Assembly (NCBI RefSeq): GCF_020179835.1
Contig: NZ_JAIUDA010000004.1
Location: 434,001-498,000 of the forward strand
Direction: 5' to 3'
Origin: Pantoea sp. alder81
GTDB lineage: Bacteria > Pseudomonadota > Gammaproteobacteria > Enterobacterales > Enterobacteriaceae
DNA length: 64,000 nucleotides
This document shows, in pieces, positions 45,628-54,772 of the stretch (position 1 is its first letter; each line of letters begins with the position of its first letter). A program made the translations under genes and the position numbers. Below the pieces are notes generated by a model. The model searched no databases, had not been told where the DNA came from, and saw only the letters and a list, made by a program, of their open reading frames with translations.

Positions 45628-45773
45628 TTTTGAATTTGTTAACTTTATGTAAAACAATGATTAACGGAATACTAATAAAAAAAACAAATGAAAGGCCAAT
45701 AAAAACAAAATTAACAAATCATTTTTGTGACGCGAGGATGGCTTTATTCAGTGAGCTGAGGAGATGTACAGCA

Positions 45774-46493
45774 ATGGCAGGATTAGACAAACGCGTCACC
45801 AGTTATCAGCAGGCGCTGGCTGGATTGCAAGACGACATGACGCTGCTGGCGGGGGGATTTGGCCTGTGCGGCATTCCAGAAAACCTCATCGCTGAGATTC
45901 GTCAGCAGGGGACAAAGGGACTGACCGTGGTCTCGAACAACTGCGGCGTGGACGGATTTGGTCTCGGTCTGCTGCTGGAGAATCGGCAGATCAAAACCAT
46001 GATCGCCTCTTATGTCGGTGAAAACGCGCTGTTCGAGCAGCAGATGCTCAGCGGTGAACTGGAAGTGATCCTCACGCCGCAGGGCACGCTGGCGGAAAAA
46101 GTGCGCGCTGGCGGTGCCGGTATCCCCGCATTCTACACCGCTACGGGTTATGGGACGCCCGTGGCAGAAGGCAAAGAAGTCAGAGAATTCGACGGGCGGC
46201 ATTACATCCTTGAACAGGCGATCCGCGGTGACTTCGCCATCGTGAAAGGCTGGAAAGCGGACTGGTACGGCAATGTGATCTATCGCCACACCGCGCAGAA
46301 TTTCAACCCACTGATGGCAATGGCAGCGCGCGTCACCGTTGTTGAAGTTGAAGAGATTGTGGCGCCAGGTGAGCTGGATCCAGCAGCTATTCATACACCG
46401 GGCATTTATGTCGATCGCCTGATCCAGGGCAATTTCGAGAAACGCATTGAGAAACGCACCCTGAGTGAAGGAGGTGCGCATGCTCACGCGTGA
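45774..46493 (+). CDS. scoA: 3-oxoacid CoA-transferase, subunit A
   Basis: A 239-residue alpha subunit of the acetoacetate/succinyl-CoA transferase (ScoA/AtoD type). [16 protein letters not shown] is the N-terminal CoA-transferase signature. AREVTVVE-like residues appear in [27 protein letters not shown] at 45758-45763 supports the ATG at 45774. It is the first gene of the operon and overlaps the subunit B gene by 14 bases. With subunit B it moves CoA to acetoacetate made from 3-hydroxybutyrate. Confidence 0.92.
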   Translation: MAGLDKRVTSYQQALAGLQDDMTLLAGGFGLCGIPENLIAEIRQQGTKGLTVVSNNCGVDGFGLGLLLENRQIKTMIASYVGENALFEQQMLSGELEVILTPQGTLAEKVRAGGAGIPAFYTATGYGTPVAEGKEVREFDGRHYILEQAIRGDFAIVKGWKADWYGNVIYRHTAQNFNPLMAMAARVTVVEVEEIVAPGELDPAAIHTPGIYVDRLIQGNFEKRIEKRTLSEGGAHAHA

Positions 46494-47148
46494 ACAGATG
46501 GCGCAGCGCGTGGCACAGGAGCTGCGCGACGGCGATTACGTCAATCTTGGCATTGGCATGCCGACGCTGGTGGCCAACTACGTGCCCGAGGGCATGGACG
46601 TGATGATGCAGTCGGAAAACGGTTTATTAGGCATGGGGGCGTTTCCCACTGAAGCCGAACTGGATGCCGACATGATCAACGCCGGCAAACAGACGGTGAC
46701 CGCAAGAAAGGGTGCGGCAATCTTCGATTCGGCGCAGTCGTTCGCGATGATTCGTGGCGGCCATGTTGATCTGACCGTGCTGGGCGCGCTGGAAGTGGAC
46801 GTCAGCGGCAATATTGCATCGTGGATGATCCCCGGAAAAATGGTTAAAGGCATGGGCGGTGCGATGGATCTGGTGGCGGGTGCGGAAAACATCATCGTGA
46901 TGATGACGCACGCTTCTAAACATGGTGAATCAAAGCTGCTGTCCGAATGCACCTTGCCGCTGACGGGTGTCGGTTGTATTCGCAAAGTCATTACTGAACT
47001 CGGCTGGCTGGAGATTGAAGAGGGCGCTTTTGTGCTGCGTGAGTACGCGCCGGGCGTCACGATCGATGAAATCCGTGCAAAAACGGCCGGGCAATTACGC
47101 ATCGCTGATGATGTCCGTGAAATGCATTTTTCAAAGGAGGCACCATGA
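46480..47148 (+). CDS. scoB: 3-oxoacid CoA-transferase, subunit B
   Basis: A 222-residue beta subunit. The catalytic Glu46 lies in [10 protein letters not shown], which forms the glutamyl-CoA intermediate. [14 protein letters not shown] precedes it and [15 protein letters not shown] follows, both highly conserved. The ATG at 46480 follows AAGGAGG with good spacing; the start lies within the end of scoA. It overlaps the thiolase gene by four bases, completing a tight operon. Confidence 0.94.
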   Translation: MLTREQMAQRVAQELRDGDYVNLGIGMPTLVANYVPEGMDVMMQSENGLLGMGAFPTEAELDADMINAGKQTVTARKGAAIFDSAQSFAMIRGGHVDLTVLGALEVDVSGNIASWMIPGKMVKGMGGAMDLVAGAENIIVMMTHASKHGESKLLSECTLPLTGVGCIRKVITELGWLEIEEGAFVLREYAPGVTIDEIRAKTAGQLRIADDVREMHFSKEAP

Positions 47149-48329
47149 ACGAATGTGTGATTGTGGCAGCCACCCGCACGCCAATCGGCCGTTTTCACGG
47201 TGCGCTGGCGTCTCTTACTGCAGCAGAACTGGGCCAGCAGGTGATCGCCACACTGCTGAAACAAACCTCGCTCGATCCCATGCTGATCGATGAGGTCATC
47301 ATGGGGCAGGTGCTCACCGCCGGATGCGGGCAAAACCCTGCGCGCCAGGCGGCTATCGCGGCGGGTGTGCCTTATAGCGTGCCAGCCAGCACGCTAAACA
47401 TGGTGTGTGGCTCGGGGCTCAAAGCGGTGATTCAGGCCGCACAAGCAATTCAAAGCGGTGCCGCTGACATCATCATCGCAGGCGGTCAGGAGAGCATGAG
47501 CCAATCTCCTTATCTGCTGCCGGATGCGCGTGGCGGCTGTCGTTTGGGTCACAGTCAACTGGTGGACAGCGTGATCCACGATGGTCTGTGGGATGCGTTT
47601 AACGACTACCACATGGGGATTACTGCCGAGAATCTGGCCGATGAATACCACATCAGCCGTGCCGATCAGGATGCCTTTGCCTTGCAATCCCAACAGAAAG
47701 CGGTGGCGGCACAGCAACAGGGCGCCTTCCGTGCCGAAATCACGCCCGTCACGGTGGCGCAGGCTAAAGGCGAGACATTGGTGATCGGTGAAGATGAACA
47801 ACCTCGCGCGGACAGTTCAGCAGAGCGGCTGGCACGCCTGCATCCGGCGTTCAAAAAGGACGGCAGCGTGACCGCAGGCAACGCTTCCAGCCTGAATGAT
47901 GGCGCGGCCGCTGTGCTGTTGATGTCAGCATCACGCGCCGCTGCTTTAGGGCTGCCGGTGCTGGCGCGATTGACCGGAAGCGGCATTGCCGGTGTGGATC
48001 CGGCGGTCATGGGTATTGGCCCAGTGGCTGCAACCAACAAAGCCCTAAAACAGGCAGGTTGGGCGCTGGATGAAGTGGATTTGATCGAAGCTAATGAAGC
48101 CTTTGCCGCGCAGGCTCTGGCGGTAGGCAAAGCGCTTGAATGGCAGGCGGAACGGGTCAATGTCAATGGCGGTGCCATTGCGCTCGGCCATCCGATTGGT
48201 GCTTCCGGCTGCCGCATTCTGGTGACGCTCATTCATGCCTTGCAGCAGCGTGAGCTGAAGCGCGGTCTGGCCACGCTGTGTGTTGGCGGCGGCATGGGCG
48301 TCGCCCTGGCGGTTGAACGCCCGGATTGA
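47145..48329 (+). CDS. atoB: Acetyl-CoA acetyltransferase (thiolase)
   Basis: A 394-residue type II thiolase that splits acetoacetyl-CoA into two acetyl-CoA. The nucleophile Cys88 is in NMVCGSGLKAV. His349 is in ALGHPIGASG and Cys379 in TLCVGGGMG. GQEXMS-like GGQESMSQSPYLLPDARGG is also present. It overlaps scoB and precedes the GntP-type permease by 66 bases. The full operon turns 3-hydroxybutyrate into acetyl-CoA. Confidence 0.95.
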   Translation: MNECVIVAATRTPIGRFHGALASLTAAELGQQVIATLLKQTSLDPMLIDEVIMGQVLTAGCGQNPARQAAIAAGVPYSVPASTLNMVCGSGLKAVIQAAQAIQSGAADIIIAGGQESMSQSPYLLPDARGGCRLGHSQLVDSVIHDGLWDAFNDYHMGITAENLADEYHISRADQDAFALQSQQKAVAAQQQGAFRAEITPVTVAQAKGETLVIGEDEQPRADSSAERLARLHPAFKKDGSVTAGNASSLNDGAAAVLLMSASRAAALGLPVLARLTGSGIAGVDPAVMGIGPVAATNKALKQAGWALDEVDLIEANEAFAAQALAVGKALEWQAERVNVNGGAIALGHPIGASGCRILVTLIHALQQRELKRGLATLCVGGGMGVALAVERPD

Positions 48330-48395
48330 GGCGGACCGATTCAAATTTTTGGCAATGTCTTTACCTTCAACCCTACAAAATAATAAGGAAGCAAC

Positions 48396-49787
48396 ATGAG
48401 TGTCGTTATTGCCCTCGCTGCGCTTGGGTTGCTGATGTTAGCCGCCTATCGCGGCTATAGCGTAATTTTGTTCGCCCCGATTGCCGCGCTGTTAGCGGTG
48501 CTGTTAACCGAACCGGCTGCGGTCGCGCCGGTGTTCAGCGGTCTGTTTATGGAAAAGATGGTGGGCTTTGTGAAGCTCTACTTCCCGGTATTTCTGCTGG
48601 GGGCCATCTTTGGCAAATTGATTGAGCTGTCCGGCTTCTCACGCTCGATCGTCTCGGCGGCGATTGCGCTGCTGGGGCGTCGCCATGCCATCCCGGTTAT
48701 TGTGCTGGTGTGCGCACTGCTGACTTACGGCGGCGTGTCGCTGTTTGTGGTGGCGTTCGCCGTTTATCCGTTTGCCGCCGAACTGTTTCGTCAGAGCAAT
48801 ATCCCTAAGCGCTTGATCCCGGCCACGGTGGCGCTCGGTGCGTTTTCCTTCACCATGGATGCACTGCCCGGTACGCCACAAATCCAGAACATCATTCCCG
48901 GCAGTTTCTTCGGCACTAACGCCTGGGCCGCGCCGTGGCTGGGATTGATCGGATCGCTGTTTATTATTGTGGTGGGCTTACTGTGGCTGGATCGTCAACG
49001 TCGTCGAGCACAGGCCAACCAGGAACCTTATGGCAAAGACCTGAAGAATGAGCCAGAAACGGCGGAAGATATCCGTTTGCCGCATCCGCTGATCGCCATT
49101 CTGCCGCTGATTCTGGTCGGGGTACTCAATCTCTGCTTCACCTGGTGGATCCCGTCGTGGTACGGCGCACAGAGCAGCGTCACACTGCCGGGAAATCCCA
49201 CGCCGATCCTCACCGATATTAAGAAAACCACCGCGATTTGGGCGGTACAGGCTGCGTTGCTTAGCGGCATTCTGGTAGTGCTGATCTTTGGCTGGCGCAA
49301 CATTCGCGGTCGTCTGGCAGAAGGCAGCCGCACAGCGGTGGCCGGTGCCTTACTGGCGGCGATGAATACTGCATCCGAATACGGTTTTGGAGCGGTGATC
49401 GCCGCGTTGCCAGGCTTTGTGGTGTTGTCTGGCGTGCTGCAGGCGATCCCCAATCCACTGCTCAATGAAGCGATCAGTATTACCGTGCTGGCGGGGATCA
49501 CCGGTTCGGCATCGGGCGGGATGAGTATTGCGCTGGCAGCGATGGCAGAACACTTCGTGCAAGCGGCGCAGGCCACGGGTATTCCAATGGAAGTGCTGCA
49601 CCGCGTGGCGGCAATGGCCAGCGGCGGGATGGACACACTGCCACACAACGGCGCAGTGATTACCCTGCTGGCGATCACGGGGTTAACGCATAAAGAAGCG
49701 TATGGTGGCATCTTCGCCATCACCATTATCAAAAGTCTGGCCGTGCTGTTTGTGATTGGGGTGTTTTACCTCACCGGCATTGTCTGA
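48396..49787 (+). CDS. GntP-family permease, probable 3-hydroxybutyrate/acetoacetate importer
   Basis: A 463-residue polytopic protein of the GntP group with about twelve hydrophobic segments. FPVFLLGAIFGKLIELSGFSRSI and FTMDALPGTPQIQNIIPGSFFGTNA are family features. Its place between the thiolase and 3-hydroxybutyrate dehydrogenase makes it the likely carrier for the substrate, replacing the AtoE-type short-chain fatty acid transporter of E. coli. AAGGA precedes the ATG. Specificity is inferred from context only. Confidence 0.85.
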   Translation: MSVVIALAALGLLMLAAYRGYSVILFAPIAALLAVLLTEPAAVAPVFSGLFMEKMVGFVKLYFPVFLLGAIFGKLIELSGFSRSIVSAAIALLGRRHAIPVIVLVCALLTYGGVSLFVVAFAVYPFAAELFRQSNIPKRLIPATVALGAFSFTMDALPGTPQIQNIIPGSFFGTNAWAAPWLGLIGSLFIIVVGLLWLDRQRRRAQANQEPYGKDLKNEPETAEDIRLPHPLIAILPLILVGVLNLCFTWWIPSWYGAQSSVTLPGNPTPILTDIKKTTAIWAVQAALLSGILVVLIFGWRNIRGRLAEGSRTAVAGALLAAMNTASEYGFGAVIAALPGFVVLSGVLQAIPNPLLNEAISITVLAGITGSASGGMSIALAAMAEHFVQAAQATGIPMEVLHRVAAMASGGMDTLPHNGAVITLLAITGLTHKEAYGGIFAITIIKSLAVLFVIGVFYLTGIV

Positions 49788-49801
49788 AGGAGGATGAATC
49801 G

Positions 49802-50572
49802 ATGCAATTAGCGGGAAAAGTGGCACTGGTAACAGGATCCACCAGCGGGATAGGATTAGGCATCGCTGAGCAACTGGCACTTGCGGGCGCTACGGTGATT
49901 CTGAATGGTTTCGGTGAAGTGGAACACGCGAAAGCGGCTATCGCGGCCACCGGGGCAACAGTGGATTATCACGCGGCGGATATGTCCGATCCGCAGCAAA
50001 TCGCCGCGATGATTGAGTGGGCGGAAGCGAACTATGGTGCGGTAGATATTCTGGTGAACAACGCCGGTATTCAGTACACCGCGCCGGTGGAGTCATTTCC
50101 AGTGGATAAATGGGATGCGATTATTGGCATCAATCTCTCCTCGGTGTTCCACACCAGTCGCGCCGCCTTGCCCGGCATGCAGGCACGTCACTGGGGGCGC
50201 ATCATTAATATCGCTTCCGTGCATGGCCTGGTAGCATCGAAAGAGAAAGCCGCCTATGTCGCCGCGAAGCATGGGGTGGTGGGGCTGACAAAAGTGATTG
50301 CGCTGGAGAACGCTCAATCACCGATCACCTGTAACGCCATCTGTCCGGGCTGGGTGCTAACGCCGCTAGTGCAACAGCAGATCGATAAACGCATTGCGGC
50401 TGGCGAGGATGCCGAAACCGCGCGCCTGGCATTATTGTCTGAGAAACAACCTGCTCAGGCGTTTGTTACGCCAGAGCAGTTAGGTGCATTGGTGCTGTTT
50501 CTCTGCAGTGAAGGCGGTGCGCAGGTACGCGGTGCGGCCTGGAATATGGATGGCGGCTGGCTGGCGCAGTAA
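49802..50572 (+). CDS. bdhA: 3-hydroxybutyrate dehydrogenase (SDR)
   Basis: A 256-residue short-chain dehydrogenase. VTGSTSGIGLGIAEQLA binds NAD, NNAGIQYTAPVESFP is the second motif, and Ser139-type IINIASVHG with Tyr152 and Lys156 (YVAAKHG) forms the catalytic set. CNAICPGWVLTPLVQQQI is the substrate loop typical of 3-hydroxybutyrate dehydrogenases. It is the last gene of the operon, 14 bases after the permease, with GGAGG before the ATG. It oxidises D-3-hydroxybutyrate to acetoacetate. Confidence 0.93.
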   Translation: MQLAGKVALVTGSTSGIGLGIAEQLALAGATVILNGFGEVEHAKAAIAATGATVDYHAADMSDPQQIAAMIEWAEANYGAVDILVNNAGIQYTAPVESFPVDKWDAIIGINLSSVFHTSRAALPGMQARHWGRIINIASVHGLVASKEKAAYVAAKHGVVGLTKVIALENAQSPITCNAICPGWVLTPLVQQQIDKRIAAGEDAETARLALLSEKQPAQAFVTPEQLGALVLFLCSEGGAQVRGAAWNMDGGWLAQ

Positions 50573-50576
50573 TGCG

Positions 50577-51248
50577 TCACGGCTTTATCCACGCCGCAAT
50601 ACACTCTTTCATCACGCGCAGGCGCTCATCCAGCGCCGCTTTGGCACTCAGATCCTGCTGGTAGATAATCGACAGCGTTGACTGATTGATCAGATAGAAG
50701 AAGCCCAGCGCGGAGATATTGATGTTGAGTTGCATCACATCGATATCCTCGCGCACGCTTCCTTCGGCGCGTCCTCGTTGCAGCAATTGCTGAGTGATAC
50801 TGCTCCAGCTCTGATTGATCTGCACGGTGATGTCAGAATCTTTAAGATGCCGCGCTTTTAGCTGATTCTCGCTGTTAAGCAGGCGAATGAACTCGGGGTT
50901 TTTCAGGTAATAGTGCCAGGTAAACTCCACCAGCTGCAAAATAGCCTGATCGGCGGGGAGGTGATCGAGTTGTAACGCCGCTTCCTGCTCGCGAATGTCA
51001 CGATACGCTTCTTCCAGCACGCGGGTAAACAGAATGTCTTTGTTGGTGAAGTAGTAGTAAATCAGCTGCTTATTGGCATGAGCGCGTTCGGCGATGCTAT
51101 CGACGCGTGCACCGTCGAATCCTTTCTCAGCGAACTCGGCGCGCGCGGCCATCAGTATCCGCACCTGCTTATCCGTTACATCCTCAATGTTACTCGCGAC
51201 ACGATCAACCAAAGCAGAACCCTCACACATCACTGTTTTTCTGAGCAT
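50577..51248 (-). CDS. TetR-family transcriptional regulator
   Basis: A 223-residue regulator. The N-terminal helix-turn-helix is at about 27-75: RILMAARAEFAEKGFDGARVDSIAERAHANKQLIYYYFTNKD. The ligand-binding part is helical and ends near AAWIKP. It faces the Gfo/Idh/MocA operon; two similar palindromes lie in the 211-base gap. It likely represses that operon and itself until a pathway intermediate binds. The ATG at 51248 follows AAGGGG; a second ATG lies six codons later. Confidence 0.9.
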   Translation of the reverse strand: MLRKTVMCEGSALVDRVASNIEDVTDKQVRILMAARAEFAEKGFDGARVDSIAERAHANKQLIYYYFTNKDILFTRVLEEAYRDIREQEAALQLDHLPADQAILQLVEFTWHYYLKNPEFIRLLNSENQLKARHLKDSDITVQINQSWSSITQQLLQRGRAEGSVREDIDVMQLNINISALGFFYLINQSTLSIIYQQDLSAKAALDERLRVMKECIAAWIKP

Positions 51249-51290
51249 TATAGTGCCCCTTTTTGCGCATAAAACAAGGGCGAAAGATTT

Positions 51291-51309
51291 TCAACTAACT
51301 AGTTGGTTA
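51291..51309. promoter_or_regulatory. Candidate TetR operator 1
   Basis: TCAACTAACTAGTTGGTTA, near-symmetric around the central CTAG, 42 bases before the TetR start. It shares 11 or more aligned positions with the second site at 51359-51376. Confidence 0.75.
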
Positions 51310-51358
51310 TGTGAATTCGATCAAAGTCAGGTCTCTTTCTGCCCACTATAGTGACGTC

Positions 51359-51376
51359 ATCAACCAGTTAGTTGAT
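51359..51376. promoter_or_regulatory. Candidate TetR operator 2
   Basis: ATCAAC, CAGTTA, GTTGAT: six-base perfect arms around six bases. It matches site 1 in size and sequence core and lies 84 bases before the oxidoreductase start. A perfect CACTATAGTG is between them at 51344-51353 and overlaps a plausible -10. Confidence 0.75.
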
Positions 51377-51459
51377 TGATTATGAATCAGCGAACGGTGA
51401 AGCGTTGAAATAGATGTTGAGCGTGTTACTTCCATCACAAACGACTTTGAGGTGAATAC

Positions 51460-52611
51460 ATGGCGCAGATTCCAGTGGGCATCATTATGCACGGCGTGAC
51501 CGGGCGAATGGGTAAAAACCAACATCTCATCCGCTCGATTGTGCAGATTCGGCAGCAAGGCGGTGTCGCGCTGGCCAATGGCGATCGATTGATGCCCGAT
51601 CCGATTCTGATTGGCCGCAACGCGGAAAAAATGGCTGCGCTGGCGCGAGAGTTTGGTATCGAACGCTGGGGGACCAACATTGATGAAGCACTGAATAATC
51701 CGCATGACATCATCTTTTTTGATGCAGCCACCACCCAGGCACGTCCGGCACTGCTGAAGAAAGCCATCAGCAAGGGGAAACACGTTTATTCGGAAAAGCC
51801 GGTCGCGATGGGGCTGGATGATGCGCTGGATTTGTACCATTTCGCACAAGAAAAAGGCGTGTGTCACGGCGTGGTACAGGACAAGCTGTGGCTGCCGGGT
51901 CTGCAAAAGCTGCGTTTACTGAATGAATCCGGCTTCTTTGGTCGCGTGTTATCGGTGCGCGGTGAATTTGGTTACTGGGTATTTGAGGGCGATCGCCAAC
52001 CGGCCCAGCGTCCATCCTGGAACTACCGCAGCGAAGATGGCGGCGGCATTATCCTCGACATGATTTGCCACTGGCGCTACGTCATTGACAACCTGTTCGG
52101 TGAAATTAAAAGCCTGAGTTGTATCGGCGCAACCCACATTCCGCAGCGCTGGGATGAACAGCAGCAACCTTATGACGCCACGGCAGACGACGCGGTGTAC
52201 GCCACCTTCGAGCTGCACAACGGCGCGATTGTACAAATCAACAGCTCCTGGTGCGTGCGTGTGCGCCGTGACGATCTGGTGACATTCCAGGTTGACGGCG
52301 TAAACGGTTCAGCGGTGGCTGGTCTCAGCGATTGCTTTACGCAGGCTAGCGTCAATACGCCGAAGCCGGTGTGGAATCCAGATATACGTCAGACTCATAA
52401 CTTCTTTGATGACTGGGCCAGCGTGCCGGACACCCAGGTCTACGACAACGCATTCAAAGTGCAGTGGGAGCTGTTTTTACGCCACGTCTGGGGCGAAGGG
52501 GAATACCGCTGGGATCTGCTGGAAGGAGCAAAAGGTCTGCAACTGGTCGATCTGGCATTGAAAAGCTGGAAAGAGCGTCGCTGGGTTGATGTGCCATCGC
52601 TGGAACGCTAA
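51460..52611 (+). CDS. Gfo/Idh/MocA-family oxidoreductase
   Basis: A 383-residue NAD(P)-dependent dehydrogenase. The N-terminal Rossmann fold starts near VGIIMHGVTGRMGKNQH. SEKPVAMGLDDALDLYHFAQEKG carries the catalytic Lys of the EKP motif. The C-terminal sugar-binding domain follows (WNYRSEDGGGIILDMICHWRYVIDNL with the His). It is the first gene of the TetR-facing operon and is followed by a TIM-barrel isomerase. Many relatives oxidise a sugar hydroxyl to a keto group; the substrate here is unknown. Confidence 0.9.
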   Translation: MAQIPVGIIMHGVTGRMGKNQHLIRSIVQIRQQGGVALANGDRLMPDPILIGRNAEKMAALAREFGIERWGTNIDEALNNPHDIIFFDAATTQARPALLKKAISKGKHVYSEKPVAMGLDDALDLYHFAQEKGVCHGVVQDKLWLPGLQKLRLLNESGFFGRVLSVRGEFGYWVFEGDRQPAQRPSWNYRSEDGGGIILDMICHWRYVIDNLFGEIKSLSCIGATHIPQRWDEQQQPYDATADDAVYATFELHNGAIVQINSSWCVRVRRDDLVTFQVDGVNGSAVAGLSDCFTQASVNTPKPVWNPDIRQTHNFFDDWASVPDTQVYDNAFKVQWELFLRHVWGEGEYRWDLLEGAKGLQLVDLALKSWKERRWVDVPSLER

Positions 52612-52621
52612 GGAGCCGAAC

Positions 52622-53455
52622 ATGAGTCGACCTCATTCCGAACAACTTTCGCTAAACACCGCGACCGTGCGCCAGCAGTGGGACTTGCGGCAAATCATTG
52701 AAGGTTGTGCGCGCCATGAGATTCGCGGCATCTCTCCGTGGCGCGATCAGGTTGCAAGTATCGGCTTAGCTGAAGCGGTACGGCTGATTCGTCACCACGG
52801 TCTGGCGGTGAGTGGCTACTGCCGAGGTGGCATGTTTCCCGGCGTTGATAATCAGGCGCGACAGGCAACCTTAACCGATAACCAGCGAGCGGTGGATGAA
52901 GCGCTGGAACTGGGCGCACAGTGCCTGGTGCTGGTGGTCGGCGGGCTGCCGCCAGGTTCAAAGGATCTGCCGGGGGCGCGACAGCAAGTGCGTGATGGAC
53001 TCAGCGCTCTGCTGGAGTACGCCCGGGCGGGTGGCATGCCGTTGGCGATTGAGCCGCTGCATCCCATGTATGCGGCGGATCGCGCCTGCATCAATACGCT
53101 AAAACAGGCTAACGATCTTTGCGATGAGCTGGGCGATGACGGATTAGGGATTGCCGTCGATGTCTATCACACCTGGTGGGACGCGCAGTTTTATCAGGAA
53201 ATCACGCGTGCGGGTCGTAAGCGGCTACTGGCGTTTCATATCTGCGACTGGCTGTCGCCCACGCGGGACCTGCTGGAAGATCGCGGCATGATGGGCGATG
53301 GCGTTATCGATATCCGCGCCATGCGGGAAGCGGTAGAAGCACAGGGTTATCGCGGATTGCATGAAGTGGAAATTTTCTCCCGCCTGAACTGGTGGACCCA
53401 GAATCCTGATGAGGTGCTTAAGACCTGCAAGGCTCGCCATCTGGCGCACGGTTAA
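52622..53455 (+). CDS. TIM-barrel sugar isomerase/epimerase-like protein
   Basis: A 277-residue AP-endonuclease-2/xylose-isomerase-like barrel. Metal-ligand stretches are visible: MPLAIEPLHP (Glu), GIAVDVYHTWWD (Asp, His), FHICDW (His) and LHEVEIFS (Glu). The ATG at 52622 follows AAGGAG; the longer frame from 52586 overlaps the previous gene. This family handles keto-sugars or inositols and often sits with Gfo/Idh/MocA enzymes. It is translated 10 bases after the oxidoreductase stop. Confidence 0.88.
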   Translation: MSRPHSEQLSLNTATVRQQWDLRQIIEGCARHEIRGISPWRDQVASIGLAEAVRLIRHHGLAVSGYCRGGMFPGVDNQARQATLTDNQRAVDEALELGAQCLVLVVGGLPPGSKDLPGARQQVRDGLSALLEYARAGGMPLAIEPLHPMYAADRACINTLKQANDLCDELGDDGLGIAVDVYHTWWDAQFYQEITRAGRKRLLAFHICDWLSPTRDLLEDRGMMGDGVIDIRAMREAVEAQGYRGLHEVEIFSRLNWWTQNPDEVLKTCKARHLAHG

Positions 53456-53514
53456 CCGTATCTGACAGAGCTGAAAAGCTGTTTTCGTCGGTCACAGACA
53501 TTGTCGAGGAAAAG

Positions 53515-54756
53515 ATGAATACAGATACCCGCAAAATGATTCTGGTCACCGTGCTGTGCGGCCTTGGCTACATGATGTACTCGGTGGATCGCATGACGGT
53601 GTCATCAGCCATTGGGCTGATCGCCGGAGAGTTCGGTCTCGGTAAAGCGGAGAGTGGCATTCTGCTCTCCTCCTTCTTCTTTGGCTTCATCGTCTTTCTG
53701 TTCATTTCCGGCATTATCGCCGACAAGTTAAGCGGCAAACCGGTGCTGATTCTCGGCCTGATGATGTTTTCACTGGCGACGCTATTAACCGGTGTCGCCG
53801 GTAGCATGACCAGCCTGATTTTCTACCGCGTGATGACAGGAGTGGGTGAGGGTATCTTCTGGCCGGCTGCCTCGCTCGAAGTGGCTAACGTGACCAGCGA
53901 AAAACAGCGCACCACGGTGATGTCACTCTATTGGATGGGGTATCCGATAGGCGGATTCCTTGGCACCTGGATGGGCGCCATGCTCGGTCCGATCTTTGGC
54001 TGGCGCGTGGTGTTCTACGTGGCGGGCGCGATGGGCATGCTGGTGGCGCTGTTGTATCTGGTGCTGGTGAAAAATGACCGCAAACCTGCCGAGCTGATTG
54101 CGCGTCAGGCGGCGGAGAAAGTGCCATTAAGAACGCTGTTCCGTCATGCGCCGGTGTTATTGATGGCAGCCTTCTATTTCGTGCTGCTGGCAGGCTGGTG
54201 GATTGTGCTGCTGTGGGCACCGAGCTATTTGATGCAGGTGAAAAATCTGTCGATGGGTACAGCAGGCACCATCGCCAGCTTGCTGGGTATTACCGGTGCG
54301 CTGGGCGGTTTTGTTCTGGGCCGCTACTGCGATAAAGGCGATTTCAAACGTCGTCGCACCATTCTGATGACCATTACTTTTATCAGCGGGCTGGTGATGG
54401 CGGCGATGGCTTTCAATCTCTCCGTGCCGTTGGTGATTGTGCTGGTGCTGATCCTCGGCTTTCTTGGCTATCCAATTACACCCATTGTTCTCTCTCTTAC
54501 TGCTGAACTGGTGCCGCCATCACTGCGTGGTTCGGCCATCGGCTTCGTGATGAATATGGGGATGGCGGCGGGCGGCATCTCACCGATAGTCGCGGGTTAT
54601 TACGCGCAGCATTACACCTTGCAGCCGGTCTGGCTGGTCGCCGCCTGCGTCATCATTTGCAGCAGCGTGGTGCTGCTGGGTGTGCGTCGCCTGCCTATCG
54701 GAAGCCACAACAGTTCGCAGAATGTGATGCCGTCCGGGCATCTGGCAAAACACTGA
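53515..54756 (+). CDS. MFS transporter of the TetR-linked operon
   Basis: A 413-residue 12-segment carrier. YMMYSVDRMTVSSAIGLIAGEFGL, FISGIIADKLSGKPVLILGL (loop motif) and RVMTGVGEGIFWPAASLEVANV are visible. GAGGAAAAG precedes the ATG. It is most likely the importer for the substrate of the Gfo/Idh-isomerase-DUF993 enzymes. Specificity cannot be read from the sequence. Confidence 0.87.
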   Translation: MNTDTRKMILVTVLCGLGYMMYSVDRMTVSSAIGLIAGEFGLGKAESGILLSSFFFGFIVFLFISGIIADKLSGKPVLILGLMMFSLATLLTGVAGSMTSLIFYRVMTGVGEGIFWPAASLEVANVTSEKQRTTVMSLYWMGYPIGGFLGTWMGAMLGPIFGWRVVFYVAGAMGMLVALLYLVLVKNDRKPAELIARQAAEKVPLRTLFRHAPVLLMAAFYFVLLAGWWIVLLWAPSYLMQVKNLSMGTAGTIASLLGITGALGGFVLGRYCDKGDFKRRRTILMTITFISGLVMAAMAFNLSVPLVIVLVLILGFLGYPITPIVLSLTAELVPPSLRGSAIGFVMNMGMAAGGISPIVAGYYAQHYTLQPVWLVAACVIICSSVVLLGVRRLPIGSHNSSQNVMPSGHLAKH

Positions 54757-54772
54757 AATAAGGAACGGAACC

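Noticed and set aside
45783..46487. 234-codon open frame on the minus strand
   Set aside because: It is antisense to scoA, a motif-complete gene; high His/Phe content indicates a shadow frame.
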